Of a stretch of 64,000 nucleotides of DNA, positions 32,291 through 43,556 are shown in pieces. Position numbers and translations under genes: made by a program. The stretch spans positions 35,237 to 99,236 of the forward strand of contig CAUDNR010001491.1 of assembly GCA_958430865.1 (NCBI GenBank). The letters are read 5' to 3'. Source of the DNA: Entrophospora sp. SA101. Its lineage: Eukaryota > Glomeromycota > Glomeromycetes > Entrophosporales > Entrophosporaceae. Position 1 is the stretch's first letter, and every line of letters begins with the position of its first letter. The notes below the pieces were generated by a model that saw only the letters and a list, made by a program, of their open reading frames with translations, was not told where the DNA came from and ran no database searches.

Positions 32291-32620
32291 ATGGAAGAAA
32301 AAGAGTTGGCTGAGTATCACCTAAAAGGTGAATTTCTGATGAGCTCGGGTCTAACCATTATTTTAGAAATGAAATTAACCAAGTCGCCTGATCAATCCCG
32401 TTTTCCGATGAAGGACAAATTTAGTTGGATTGCTTGTAATAAAGATAATCTGCAAGAAGAATTCATCTTATTTGATAATCACCATAAACCACCGCACTTC
32501 CATATTGATAGCCAAGCCAAATTTACCTTTTTTGCTTGGACTTCCCGAGAAAATGCTCAGTTATTGTTCTTTGAGCAAGTAGAGAGGAAATTTGGTTATT
32601 TTTTAATTCGCACTAAATAA
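32291..32620 (+). CDS. tumE: TumE-like toxin (DUF6516)
   Basis: 109 aa. The 'FDNHHKPPHFHID' centre matches the family's D.HH..PH.H pattern, and the flanking beta strands fit. TumE proteins are toxins paired with TumA, a winged-helix protein; the molecular target is not firmly established. Followed 4 bases later by the tumA-like gene. Confidence 0.75.
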   Translation: MEEKELAEYHLKGEFLMSSGLTIILEMKLTKSPDQSRFPMKDKFSWIACNKDNLQEEFILFDNHHKPPHFHIDSQAKFTFFAWTSRENAQLLFFEQVERKFGYFLIRTK

Positions 32621-32624
32621 TAAT

Positions 32625-33044
32625 ATGACAAAAACTAAAACATTTACTTTTAAATATGATCCCGAACTTACTACCGAGGGAATGTTTGCTGATTTTTGAC
32701 AAGCCGTAGACGGAAAACAGCGTTTAGTCAAACCACATCAGATTAGTTCACCGCACATTGAAGTTCTGTTAGCCAGCATCAATAAAAATCGTTGGGAGAT
32801 ATTTCACACCCTGGTGGCAAAAAAACCTAATTCTTTAACTGAGTTGGCCAAATTATTGAATAAGGATTATGGTAATGTTTGGCGGGATGCTAAAATATTG
32901 GAGAGTATGGGAATAATTGAACTAAAAAAAGTCGGACCAGAAGTGCAACCAATTGCTCTCTATGAACGGATTGTTTTTGATTTATCAACTAAGCGGATTA
33001 TTGATGCTCCTTCGGTTGGGATTCGGCCAATCCTCAATCATTAA
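32625..33044 (+). CDS. tumA: TumA-like antitoxin (HVO_A0114-type winged helix)
   Basis: 139 aa. Residues about 65-105 form a winged helix: 'SLTELAKLLNKDYGNVWRDA' followed by 'LESMGIIEL', the signature of the HVO_A0114 family. An N-terminal beta region contains a TGA-coded Trp. Expected to bind the toxin and autoregulate. The gene order toxin-antitoxin and the 4-base spacing support the pairing. Confidence 0.78.
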
Positions 33045-33182
33045 CCTTTTATACTTTGTTTTTAAGGAAAAAAACTTTTAAACTCCCATCCTTAATTATA
33101 TCTCATTAGTCTACAAATCCTGCTGGACTTAGTTTTTTTTGGCAAATAACTTTGTCAATTTTTTTTATGTGAAATGTGTTTT

Positions 33183-34445
33183 TTAGACACTTTTTTTAAA
33201 AATTATTTTTAGTGGTAAGTAGTCTAGTTCTAGATTTTTTCGCAAGTAATTAGTAATATATCGTTGATAGGAAAAATGAACCCATTGTGGATTATTAACA
33301 AAAAAAATGAAACTTTGAGTTAAGCCCGGTTCTTGCTTAGCAAAATAAATTTTTATTTTATTACCCTTAAAATTTTTGGGTGGATTATTAAGGAGCATTT
33401 TTTCTACTGTATCGGCTAGTCCTTTTTTAGAAAGTTTTTTCTGGGCTTGTTCCAACATTTTTTCTAAGACTTTTAACAGTGATTTAATTCCTACTCCTTT
33501 TAAAGCCGAGATATAAATTATCGGTACATAACCCAGTGATTTTAATCGACTTTTTAACTCTTCTTTTAACTCCTCTTTCTCCTCCAACAAATCACATTTG
33601 TTAATAATTATAATAAGCGGTTTGCTATGCTTTTCCCCCAAATTAACTATTTGCAGGATTTGTTTGGTCAAGGGCAGAGTAGCATCAATTATTGCTCAGG
33701 CTAAATCACAATTCCTCCACACATTCTCTTTTAATTTCTGTTCTTTGGTAATGCCGGCCGTATCAACTAGTTCCAAGTCAATTTTTTTCCAATTTCAATT
33801 ACTAATTACCGGCTCTTGGGTAGTTCCAGCAATCGGAGTAGCCAAAGAACGATTTTCTTTCAGCAAATAATTCATAAGAGTAGATTTACCGGAATTAGGT
33901 GGGCCAAAAATAAGTAATTTTGATCGATTTTCTTTTTGGTTAGTGTCTTCGCCAGAAGAGTGGGGCAAAAGAGTAGTTATTTGCTTTATTAATTTGCCGA
34001 TATTAGTTCCTTTCAAAGCCGAAATAGTGAAAAAATATTGTGGTCAGAGCGATTGATAATCAAAAAAATCATTTTTGTCGGTTAAATCTATCTTATTAAG
34101 TATTAAGATTTGCGGAGCCGGAAATTTTTTTAAGCATCTTTTTAATAAAACTTCTTCCTCGGCTATTTTGTCAATTACTCAACAAATTAAATCACTTTCC
34201 TTTAATAAATCCTCGGTTTGTTCTTTAATTCCCTTTTCTATTTCTGTTTTGGGGGAAAGAATAAAAGTGGGAGTATCAATTAACTTATAAACATTATTTC
34301 CTATTTTGACTAAACTTTCGGTATAGTTAATTAGTGGGCTTGACTTAATATCTCCTTTTCTTTCATTAGCGGAATTTTTGATTAAATGCCGAAAAAGAGT
34401 AGTTTTTCCTACTTCTTGGCTTCCTATTATGGTAATTATTTTCAT
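33183..34445 (-). CDS. der: Ribosome assembly GTPase Der (EngA)
   Basis: 420 aa with tandem G domains. First P-loop 'GSQEVGKTT' (residues 8-16) with 'NKID'; second P-loop 'GPPNSGKST' (about 177-185) with 'DTAG' and 'NKCD'; then the C-terminal KH-like domain. The first G domain is divergent: its switch region is reduced and DTPT replaces the usual DTGG. Several TGA(Trp) codons. Matures the large ribosomal subunit. Confidence 0.9.
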
Positions 34446-34522
34446 GTAAAAAAATGCCCTCTTTTATACCTTCTCAGGCGGTAACTTTCTGAAAAAATGA
34501 GCAAGATGATGATTAGAAAGAT

Positions 34523-34930
34523 TTAATTTATTTCCTTTTTTAGCTTTGGACTAGCCCGGAAACTTATTCTGTTTTTTGCTTTAATTGCTATTGGTTTACC
34601 AGTCTGAGGATTTCGGGCTGTTCTGGGTAAGGAACGACGAACTTTTAAACTGAAATAACCTCAGAGCAGAATATCTTCTTTTTTCTGCAAACTAGTTTTT
34701 ACTTCTTCTAAGAATTTATTAATTATTTTGGGGACTTTTCTTTCTTCTCATTTTTTTATTTCCTCATTCAGGTGAGCCCGTAATTGTTTTTCTTCAATAT
34801 TGAGCCGGACTTGGGGATTTTTTTTGGCTGATTTTACTTGGGCGATAATTTTTCCCACTAATCTCTTATCTTCCGCAATCTCTTTTTTTATCCTTGTTAT
34901 CAGGATGTCTTTATTAGTAATATTTGTCAT
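34523..34930 (-). CDS. HU/IHF-family DNA-binding protein
   Basis: 135 aa, longer than the usual 90. The C-terminal two thirds fit HU: 'INKFLEEVKTSLQKKEDILL', 'GYFSLKVRRSLPRTARNPQT' and 'ISFRASPKLKK', including the RNPQTG DNA-intercalating arm. The first 60 residues are an extra helical extension with Lys/Arg. A second, smaller HU-like gene lies at 63228-63497. Probably the main nucleoid protein. Confidence 0.8.
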
Positions 34931-34957
34931 ATGATTTATTTTTAGATGCTATTAGTA

Positions 34958-35467
34958 TTATCAATTAAATTTTTCAATTTCTCGCAAGAAAAATTCTTGC
35001 AGACTATAAAACAAAAAAGTGTTGATCTCAGTTTCATTTTCCTTGCCGTGATGACCCTTAGGACAATGATGATAAATAAGAAAAGCGTGGGCAAACTCGT
35101 GGGCAATAGTTTCATTAGTGGGGTTATCCCTTAGTCTGATAGTAATTTCCTTAACTCGCGAGTTAGCAATTTTTTCCGTTTCGGCTTGCAGTTCTTGATT
35201 CACCTTCTCTATTTTTTCTCCTATTTCTCCCCGTTTAGCTTCTTCGGACACCAACTTAAAGTCTATCTCTAACTTTTTGCGTTTTTTTTCTAAGTCTTGA
35301 ATTTTCTTAACTTTATCATTAATGTCATCTATTTTGTCCTTTCATTTCGTACAGCCCAAATCTTCTTGACAATGATGGCACTGCACTTTACAAATTTCAT
35401 ACTTGAATTTTAATTCGGGTTCGGGTGGCAAATATTTTTCTTTTAATTTTTCAATGGTTTGGTTCAT
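34958..35467 (-). CDS. HExxH zinc metalloprotease-like protein
   Basis: 169 aa. An N-terminal Cys pair ('CHHCQEDLGC'), then a coiled coil, then 'TIAHEFAHAFLIYHH' with the HEFAH zinc-binding motif. Reminiscent of SprT-type proteins but with the catalytic core at the C-terminus. Shares the 'N.IAHE.AH' segment with 8284-8769. Lies between the UvrD-like helicase and the HU-like gene on the same strand. Confidence 0.6.
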
Positions 35468-35478
35468 AACAATATTAT

Positions 35479-37446
35479 TTATTTATATTTTAGCAATTCA
35501 ACCAAGTCCAAGTTTAGGTTAGAATCCTTAATAAAATCCGAACGTTCTTCGGAAGAGCTGGTGGTTATGTACAGCCTTATTTTAGGACGGGTTATTGCGG
35601 TAAAAAACAGATTTTTTTCTTCCCGTTCTTCCCATTCATTGGCAAATTGCTCCTTGCGGGGTAAGACTTTTTTATCACAAAAGATAAGGAAAACATGATC
35701 GGCTTCTAATCCTTTCATACCGTGAATGGTAGAAAGAGTAATTCCTTGATGATTTTTCATAATCTCTTCTTCCAATCGGGCAATGAATTTATTAATTTCC
35801 TCCAAAGTAAGGTAAGTTCCAATTTTTCGTTCTTCATCGATTTTTCTAATTATCTCCGTTAACTGAAAAATGCTATTTTCGGAAATTTTTAAACTGGCTA
35901 AAAAGCTCCTTAAAGCGGGAGATTTGCCCTCCCCAAAACTTTTTAATTGTCGGCGAACTTTGTAGATGATACCAGTGATTATCGCTTCACTTATATTAGT
36001 AGTAATACCTTTTTCATCTAGTCATTTTTGCAGTAATTTACCAATTCAATTCTTGCGATAAAGTATCGCTTTGGAATTCTGGCTGTCTAACTGGCTAATA
36101 ATTGGTAAAATTGCATCTAAATGCTTTTTGAGCTTTTTGCTACGGATTTTTTCGCGGATAATCTCGGATCTTTTTTTAGTTAATTCTGAGTTTTGTAGTT
36201 CTAATTCCTCGTCAACTTCTTTTTCTTCCTGGTGGCTCAATCGATAGTCTGATTCTTGTCCAACGATAATTATTTGCGGTTTATGACCATTATTAGACTT
36301 AATAGTCCGAATTGAATCACGATAATTCATAAATTTGCGAATAAAGTCATTAGCAAACTCGGCAATTTCTTGCGGTAAACGGAAACTGGTAGCAATGACA
36401 CTATGGGTCTCGTTGGGAAATTTCTCTTTTAGTAAGGCAAAAATATCCTGCTGGGCTCCGGCAAACCCCATAATATTTTGTTTGGGGTCTCCCACGAAGG
36501 TAAAATTAGCGTGCTCACTTCCAAATACCTCCGTAACTAAATTCAGTACTTCCCCCTTTAAATCTTGGCATTCATCAACCAAAATGTAATCAAATTCTGG
36601 TCAAATTTTTTGATCCTTTATTTTACCAAAACTTAAACCGTTTTCAATTATATTATCAAAATCTAATCAGACGTTTTTTTCTTGGTCATGCTGGCAACTT
36701 TCTTCCAACAATTTTAACAATTCTCTTTCTTCAGGGAAAATGGCTTGAACTTGGGCTAAAAAGGGAGCATAATCAAACATATAATGATAATAAGGCTCAA
36801 CCATTCTTGTTAATACGACATTTTCTGGTTCCTTAAAAATCTCCCACAACTCCTTTCTCTTGGCTTTATCCAAGTATTTTTCGGTTATTTGGCTTAAAAG
36901 ATAATTAAAAAGTCTTTTTTTATAGGATTTTATTGGCCCTTCTGATTTTCAAATAAATTTCTGTTTTTTGTCCTCAACATGAACAAAGCTTTGTTTTCGC
37001 TCAACGGTTTGGGTAGAAACAAGGATTTTAATTTTCCTTTTTTCTTGAAATTGCTTTTTAATTACCACATCAGTTATGCCGTTAGCGAGGGAATGAACCG
37101 TGCAAACTAGAGCCAAAGGCTTCATATTTTCCAAGTAGGTCGGACACTTATCCAAAGAGCAGGTGTGTCGATGAGACAAAGCAGGCAAAATATTTTTCAA
37201 ACGGTCATAAACTTTTATCTTTTCAGACTTTAACTTAGTTCTTATTTCTCGAGCAATATTTTTTCCATAAGCTAAGACTAAAATTAATTTCCTTTGCCAC
37301 TCGTTTTGCTGATGAATAAAAAGAACACGATGTTTTAAGACCTCGGTTTTGCCCGTGCCTGGATCGGCATTAATAATCAACTTATTCTTGTTTAGAGGGC
37401 ATTCGACACATCTTTTTTGTTCTTCAGTCAGTTCAATTTTGTTCAT
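35479..37446 (-). CDS. UvrD/Rep-like superfamily 1 helicase
   Basis: 655 aa, assembled across five TGA codons. N-terminal Q motif ('LTEEQKRCVE'), Walker A 'ADPGTGKTE' (about 27-35), Walker B 'VDECQDL' (about 290), motif III 'GDPKQNIMGF', motif V 'STIHGMKGLEADHVFL' and motif VI-like 'LFFTAITRPK' (usually VALTRA). Shorter than UvrD/PcrA (about 720), with a reduced 2B region. Likely a 3'-5' DNA helicase in repair or restart. The downstream protease-like gene may be cotranscribed. Confidence 0.85.
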
Positions 37447-37533
37447 AAAATCTAGTGTGGATATAATTAATTTTTAGATAAAATAATAAAAAACTTATAA
37501 ATCAGTCGAACTTTTACTTAAATTTTAGATACC

Positions 37534-37662
37534 ATGCCGTACTGAATAGCAATATTATTGGGAGTAATCATTTTGATTATTTATTATTTGCGGAAAATTA
37601 TTTCCAAAAGTTTACAAGAAAGCCGGACAAACAGGTGAAGAAAGCACAGTGAAAATAATTAA
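37534..37662 (+). CDS. Small TM protein
   Basis: 42 aa with one TM helix and a basic tail; an in-frame TGA follows the TM. A short relic ORF (37649-37780), split by a TAA, follows and may be a decayed neighbour. Not recognised. Confidence 0.4.
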
Positions 37663-37827
37663 ACAATTCATTGAGGCTGAACATTAAGGGATAATTATTG
37701 ATCCAAATAAAACCCGCAAACACTATCCCTACATAAAATCTACTAAAGAAAGGAGAAGACTGCGAGAAATTTTAAAATAATAACATTTTTAATTACTTTT
37801 TTTTTTTCTTTGCCTCAATTTCCATAA

Positions 37828-38271
37828 TTACTTACCCAAAGAATTCCGTAAATAAAAAAATACTCCCAAAATAATTGCGAAAAGAACAAAAGTGATACCA
37901 AATAACCAATAATAAAATTGCTTAAATTTGGTTTCTAATTCCTTAATCTTTTTGATATTTTTTCTTTCTAAGTTGGTTAATTCTTTCCTTACTAATTCCA
38001 TTACTTCCTCTCTATACCTCTCTAGTTGTTTTTTATTTTCTTCTTTCAAAAAATTTCTTAAATCACTCCTCTCTTTTTCCAGTATTTGGACTAGTTCTGA
38101 CTTATTTTTTTCGCACTTTTCCACAACTTCTTCCGAAATACTTTTCCTTAATTCCGCTAATTTTAATTGGTGATTTTCTTTCTCCTCTTTCTTTTCTATT
38201 TTTAAATATTCTAATTCCTTTTCCAAGTCCTTTCTTAAAGAAGTAAAGAAATCATTTTTACTTTCATTCAT
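37828..38271 (-). CDS. Coiled-coil tail-anchored protein
   Basis: 147 aa: about 115 residues of Glu/Lys/Leu coiled coil, then a C-terminal TM helix (about 118-140) and a short tail. The same plan as several genes in this window. No known family. Confidence 0.65.
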   Translation of the reverse strand: MNESKNDFFTSLRKDLEKELEYLKIEKKEEKENHQLKLAELRKSISEEVVEKCEKNKSELVQILEKERSDLRNFLKEENKKQLERYREEVMELVRKELTNLERKNIKKIKELETKFKQFYYWLFGITFVLFAIILGVFFYLRNSLGK

Positions 38272-38424
38272 ATTAAATTATTTTAATTTTTCTAACTCTT
38301 TTTCAAAATTAATGGTAATGTTTTTCCATAATCACCTCATTAAATTTTCCATATACTCTCAGTTAGTTTCACCTTTATTAAAAATGATATTATCTAAAAT
38401 ATCTTAACAATCAACTTAACTAAA

Positions 38425-41400
38425 ATGAATTCAGAAAATAAGGAAACTTCCGAATTATTAGGACTCGGCAAGTTAAAAGATAAATTACTAAACTTAAATC
38501 CACTTTACAATCGAAAAATAAGATTTTATACCAGCGAACGGTTGTCGTGGGACTTAGCCGAACTATTAAATAAAAGTAATCCAAGGTTGGTTAATATTTT
38601 CGCATCTTCTATTTTAAACTTGTTAAGTAATTCCGGAAATTGTTCCCTTGATTTAGAACCATTTTTTCAGCCATTAGCTCCCGAAGATATTTCCAAGTTC
38701 CAAAAAAAGATAATTCATCTCCAAAAGAAAAATTTAGCATTTTATCAAGAAAAGGGACACAAGTCACTCTTTCTTGGTGTTGTTTTTTTACATGGTTATT
38801 TTTATAATAACAAAAATATTCTGCGCTTTGTTAATGCTCCTTTATTCTTGCTACCGTGCGATTTGGAAAAGATTAAAAATTTAAGTTTAGTTTTTCGGTC
38901 AGAACGGAAAATTAATTATAATTTACTTTATTATCTCCAAAAAGAGTTAGGCTTAGCCAAAAAAAAATTCACCGATTTTTTAAGCAAGTTAAGGAGTGAA
39001 AAAAAGGTAGACAGTTGAGAAAATTATCTAATTTTCCTTACTAATGAATTGCAAAACTTGCTTGCATCTAGTTCTATCAAAGTTACGCCCCCGTCAATAA
39101 TTTCTTCGTTAACAGAAAAAGAAAAAACAAACAGTGCTGAACTGAATCTCACTCCTTTTTTTGAAATAAAACCAAATGATATAAAAGAAGAATTTTTACC
39201 TAAGCCATTTGTTCGATTAACTTTCAGTAATAAGCCCAATTATTACCCAGAAAATCAATTAAAAATAGTTTTGAATTTTTGCTTAACCATTGATAGCGAG
39301 CCCAATTTAAGTTTATTCCGTGATTTTGAGGAAATTATTCAAGAATATTCACGAGGTAATATAATTAATTGATCGAAATCAGCCTTGAATTTGTTAAGAG
39401 GTGAGGCGGAAAGTATGGTTAGTTATTCCAAGGAGAAAGAAACGAGCAAGCAAGCAAAGCCTCTCTATACCCCTTTCCCCAGCGACCCCTCTCAAACACG
39501 AATTTTAAAAGTAATTTTTCAACACTTTTCCGAAAATGCTCTCTGCATTGATGGTCCACCGGGAACCGGAAAAAGTCAACTAATTTGTAATTTACTGGCT
39601 AATTCTTTGGCTGATCAAAAAAAAGTTTTAGTAATTTGCGAAAAAGAAGTAGCCTTAAAAGTTATCTATGATAAACTAACCTCCATCGGCCTCAATCTCT
39701 CAATTATAAAGATAAATGAATTAGCCCAAACTCCCCAAGTTTATCGGGATATATTAAACCACATCGAAAATAACCAACCAGAAAGGACTAATCGAAACTA
39801 TTACTTCGACAGTGCCAAACAAATTGCTGATTTAGAAGAAAAACAAGCGTCTAATTTAAAGAAAATTGCTAATTATTGTCAAGTTGAAAACGAATTTCAA
39901 ACTTATCGGCAAATTTCTTTACAAGAAGTTTATCTAAAATTTGACAGCAAGCAGCAATTATCGCCAACACTAATTCAATTAAATAAATCAGTCAAAAATA
40001 AGGAACAATTAGAAAAATTAAAGTTCGATTTAGGAAATTATATTAGTAAATTTAGTAAAATTTTTACAAAGTGAAAGCCAGTTCGTCTCCAACTAAAAAA
40101 TTTATTTTTAAAAAATAATCCCCAAAAATTTGAATTTAATTGAGAAAATCAAAATAATTTTCAGGAAATAATTAGTAGTATATTGAGAGAATTAAAAGGT
40201 GAAAAAACAAAAACTAATTTACTATCCCGAATTTTACGTATAAAGTTAGTCCAAGAATGCAGTAAAAATCACCAATCAATAAAATTATTAGAAAACAAAA
40301 TAAAAGATTTAGAGGAATTACAAGCGGAGCCTCGTTATCAAAACTTTTTCATTTTTTTACAAATCGAAAACTTTGCTGACTTTTGGCAAAAATGTAGCGA
40401 TGAAAAATTTTTAATTATTATTCAACAGTTTATTTCGGAGGAGTTTTTAGCCATTGGGGAACTTCATTTTTTTTGAGTCAATTTTGATGAGAATACCAAA
40501 AAAAATATTGATTACTTTTTCCAAAGGGTCTTGGTCGATCAAGAATTTAACTATTTGAATAACTACACCAAAGACTGCGAACAAGCCGTTTATTTCAATT
40601 GGATAAAAGAAGTAGAAGAAAAAAATAGAGAAGTTTTAGCGAACTGAAACCAGGGCGAATTAACCAGAATCCAACAGGAGCAACAAGAAATTGCTAAAAA
40701 GAAAAATAATTTAGTAAAAATAAGTTTGAAAAATAAGCAAAAAGAAAACTTAAATAAAATTTTCGCTAATCAAGTATTAAGAAATGAATTAGGCAAGAAG
40801 AGAAAAATTTCTTCTTTAAAAAGACTTTTTCCAGAATTAGTGAATTATTTTCCGATTTGATTGACTACTCCCGAAGTTATTGCTTCGATAACTAACCGAC
40901 AAGAAGCGCCTTTTGACTTTCTCGTTTTTGACGAAGCTTCCCAGGTGCCTTTGGAAAAAAGTATTCCACTCTGAGCCCGGGCCAAAAAATGTATTGTTAT
41001 TGGCGACGAGCAACAATTACCACCAACTGATTTTTTTAAAAGTCATTTAGGGGATGATGAGGAAATTTGAGAGCAAGAGGAGGAAGAAGAGAAATTACTA
41101 AACAACCAACAAGAAAATATTAATATAGATATTGATGATTTAGAAAAAAATAGTAATTTGTTAAGTTATGCCAAAAAGTATGTTCGCAATAAAGAAAAAT
41201 TAACTTTATTATACCATTATCGTTCGCGTTATCCAGAACTAATTGAGTTTTCTAACCAAGCTTTTTATAATGGCATCTTGCAGATTGTTTCGGCCAGCGA
41301 ATTAAGAAGAAATGATTATTCGCTCATTGAATATCATTACCAAACTAAGGGGTGCTGGATAAATACCGAAAATCAAGTAGAGGCTCGTTACATTATTGAA

Positions 41401-42225
41401 TTATTAAAAACTCTTCCACCGAATAAAGAAATTGGAATTATTACTTTTAATGTCAAACAACGAGATTTATTGATAGATTCAATTACGGAAGGAAGCAACT
41501 ATAAAAATCTATTTATTAAAAATTTGGAAGAAGTGCAAGGAGATGAAAGAGATATAATTATTTTCTCCACTGGTTATGGTCCGAACAAAGAAGGCAAAAT
41601 TTTTCTTAATTTTGGCCCATTAAACAATGAAGGAGGAGAAAAACGACTCAATGTTGCCATCAGTCGAGCCCGGGAAAAAATGATTATTGTCACTAGTCTT
41701 TTACCGGACGATTTAAAAAGAATTACCGAGGAAGACGAAAACCGAAAGCCTGGACCCAAACTATTCAAAAAGTATTTAGAATATGCTTATTATTGTTGAA
41801 AAAAAGAACCCGAAAAGGTTCAAAATTTATTAGAAAAGTCACTACCAAAAATTATTTGTCTGCCTCCCAAAAGCGGGGAATTAGCAGAATTTGGTTCGTT
41901 ATTTGAGGAACAAGTCTATAATGAATTAATAAGTCAAAATTATACTCTTGCAAACAGTTTTGAAATTCATAAGCAAGTAAAAAGTATTGGTTATCATATT
42001 GACCTAGCCATTTGAGATAATCGAACCCAACAGTATATTTTAGGGATTGAATGTGATGGAGAATATTGGCATGGCAAAACCGAAAATATTGAAAGAGATA
42101 TTTATCGGCAACAACTTTTAGAAGATAAAGGTTGAAAAATAATTCGAATTTTATCACGTGATTGATGTCGTAATAAGGGAAAAGAAATCGAAAGGATAAA
42201 AAAAGAACTCGCTCGGTTAATATAA
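38425..42225 (+). CDS. DNA2/NAM7-type helicase with C-terminal DUF559/Vsr-like nuclease
   Basis: 1266 aa in one frame across many TGA codons. N-terminal DUF4011-like region, Walker A 'DGPPGTGKSQL' (about 376-386), Walker B 'VFDEASQVPL' (about 835), 'VIGDEQQLPP', 'YHYRSRYPELI', 'EEVQGDERDIIIF' and 'RLNVAISRAREKMIIV'. The last 100 residues are a Vsr/MTES_1575-type endonuclease: 'GIECDGEYWHG' followed by 'RQQLLEDKGW' and 'RDW'. This architecture is found in putative anti-invader and repair proteins. A standalone gene, 150 bp from its neighbour; tsaD follows within 10 bp. Confidence 0.88.
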
Positions 42226-42234
42226 GTGAACTTC

Positions 42235-43182
42235 ATGATAATCTTGGCTCTGGAAACTAGTTGCGATGAAACCAGTGTCGCAATTTTAGAAAATAAAAAG
42301 GTTCTTAGTAATATTACCATTTCTCAAATATTAGAACAACAAAAATATGGTGGAGTAATGCCTAGTTTAGCCGCTAAACTACATATTAAAAATATTCAAA
42401 AGGTTCTCTCTAATGCCTTATCCAAAGCCAAAATTTCTCCGGAAAAAATTGATTACATTGCTTATACGGAAAAACCCGGACTAATTATTTGTCTCCAAAT
42501 TGGCAAAATAGTTGCAGAAACTCTCTCTTTATACCTCAACAAACCACTTATTACCTGCAACCATTTAGAAGGGCATATTTATGCCAGTTTGTTAGAGAAT
42601 GAAAAAGAATGAGAATTTCCTGCCTTGGCTTTAATTATTAGTGGTGGTCATACTCAACTTTATCAATTAAATAGCCATTTCGATTTTGTTCTTTTGGGTG
42701 AGACACTCGATGATGCAATTGGTGAATGTTTAGACAAATCAGCTATTTTATTAGGTTATGATTATCCGGGCGGACCTATCATCGAAAAACTGGCCTTAAA
42801 GGGAAAAAATATTTATAAATTACCTTTTCCAAAAAATGATGAAAGTCTAGATTTCAGTTTTAGTGGTTTAAAAAGTGAAATTAGTCGGTTAGTTAGCAAG
42901 GAAAGAGAAAACATAAATGCTAATAATTTGGCCTGTTCTTTGCAAGGTATTTTGGCCGAAATATTAACCAAAAAATTAAAAAAAGCCTGATTAATTAGTA
43001 AATCCAAGTCAATTATTATTGGGGGCGGAGTAATTGCTAACAAATATTTACGAAATCACCTAACCAAAGAAATAAAAAAATGAGATAAAGAAATAAAAAT
43101 ATTTATCCCGGAAATTAAATATTCGACTGATAATGCCGCCATGATAGGGATTTTGGCTTATTATAAAATAAAATTAAGTTAA
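42235..43182 (+). CDS. tsaD: tRNA N6-threonylcarbamoyladenosine transferase TsaD
   Basis: 315 aa from the ATG at 42235 (a GTG lies 9 bases upstream, directly after the helicase stop). Motifs: 'ILALETSCDETSVAIL', metal-binding 'HLEGHIYAS', 'IISGGHTQLY', 'GGPIIEKLA' and 'GGGVIANKYLR', with Trp at TGA codons. Makes t6A37 in ANN-decoding tRNAs with TsaB/TsaE. Full length and apparently intact. Confidence 0.96.
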
Positions 43183-43186
43183 ACAT

Positions 43187-43341
43187 ATGCAAAAAAACTA
43201 ACTATTGCTAGTACTATTGGTGGTATAATTTTGTTTATTGAAGTCTTTTGGTTAGGAAAAATTTCCGTAGAAAATAGGCCATCAAAGTCAAGGAATAAAA
43301 GGAATAATTTACTATCCCAAAAACCAGAGAAGTCAGAGTAA
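43187..43341 (+). pseudogene. Small TM protein with a start-proximal A7 frame break
   Basis: ATG CAA AAA AAC TAA is followed in the -1 frame by a clear TM helix and basic tail ending at 43341. The heptamer A AAA AAC at 43191-43198 is a textbook slippery sequence, so -1 frameshifting would make a 50-aa single-TM protein. A homopolymer error is equally possible. Confidence 0.4.
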
Positions 43342-43545
43342 ACCTAGGTAACAAATAATGAAGAAAAGACTTTGTTTAGCGTTAACGTTGAAGAAACAAA
43401 AATCTTTTGTATTTTTAGTAATTGATTTAGTACCAAGAAAAGAGAGGATGGAAAAGTTGATGAAAAAATGGATAAATGACTTGTTTAAATATTAATGAAT
43501 TTAGCACAGAATTAGAAGCAAAAGAAGTCTAAAATTATTATAAAC
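43342..43545 (+). pseudogene. Decayed coding sequence
   Basis: A 40-codon protein-like stretch (about 43350-43490, with TGA-coded Trp) lacks a start and is preceded by two in-frame stops; a further 13 codons continue in another frame. Probably a gene remnant upstream of the LRR gene. Alternatively a 45-aa ORF (43358-43495). Confidence 0.3.
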
Positions 43546-43556
43546 AAGTAACTTTT

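Noticed and set aside
34523..34930. Ribosomal protein or histone other than HU
   Set aside because: The RNPQTG arm and the following F-R-A-S-P-K end fit HU/IHF best.
38278..38352. 24-codon ORF upstream of the helicase
   Set aside because: Too short and no context support.
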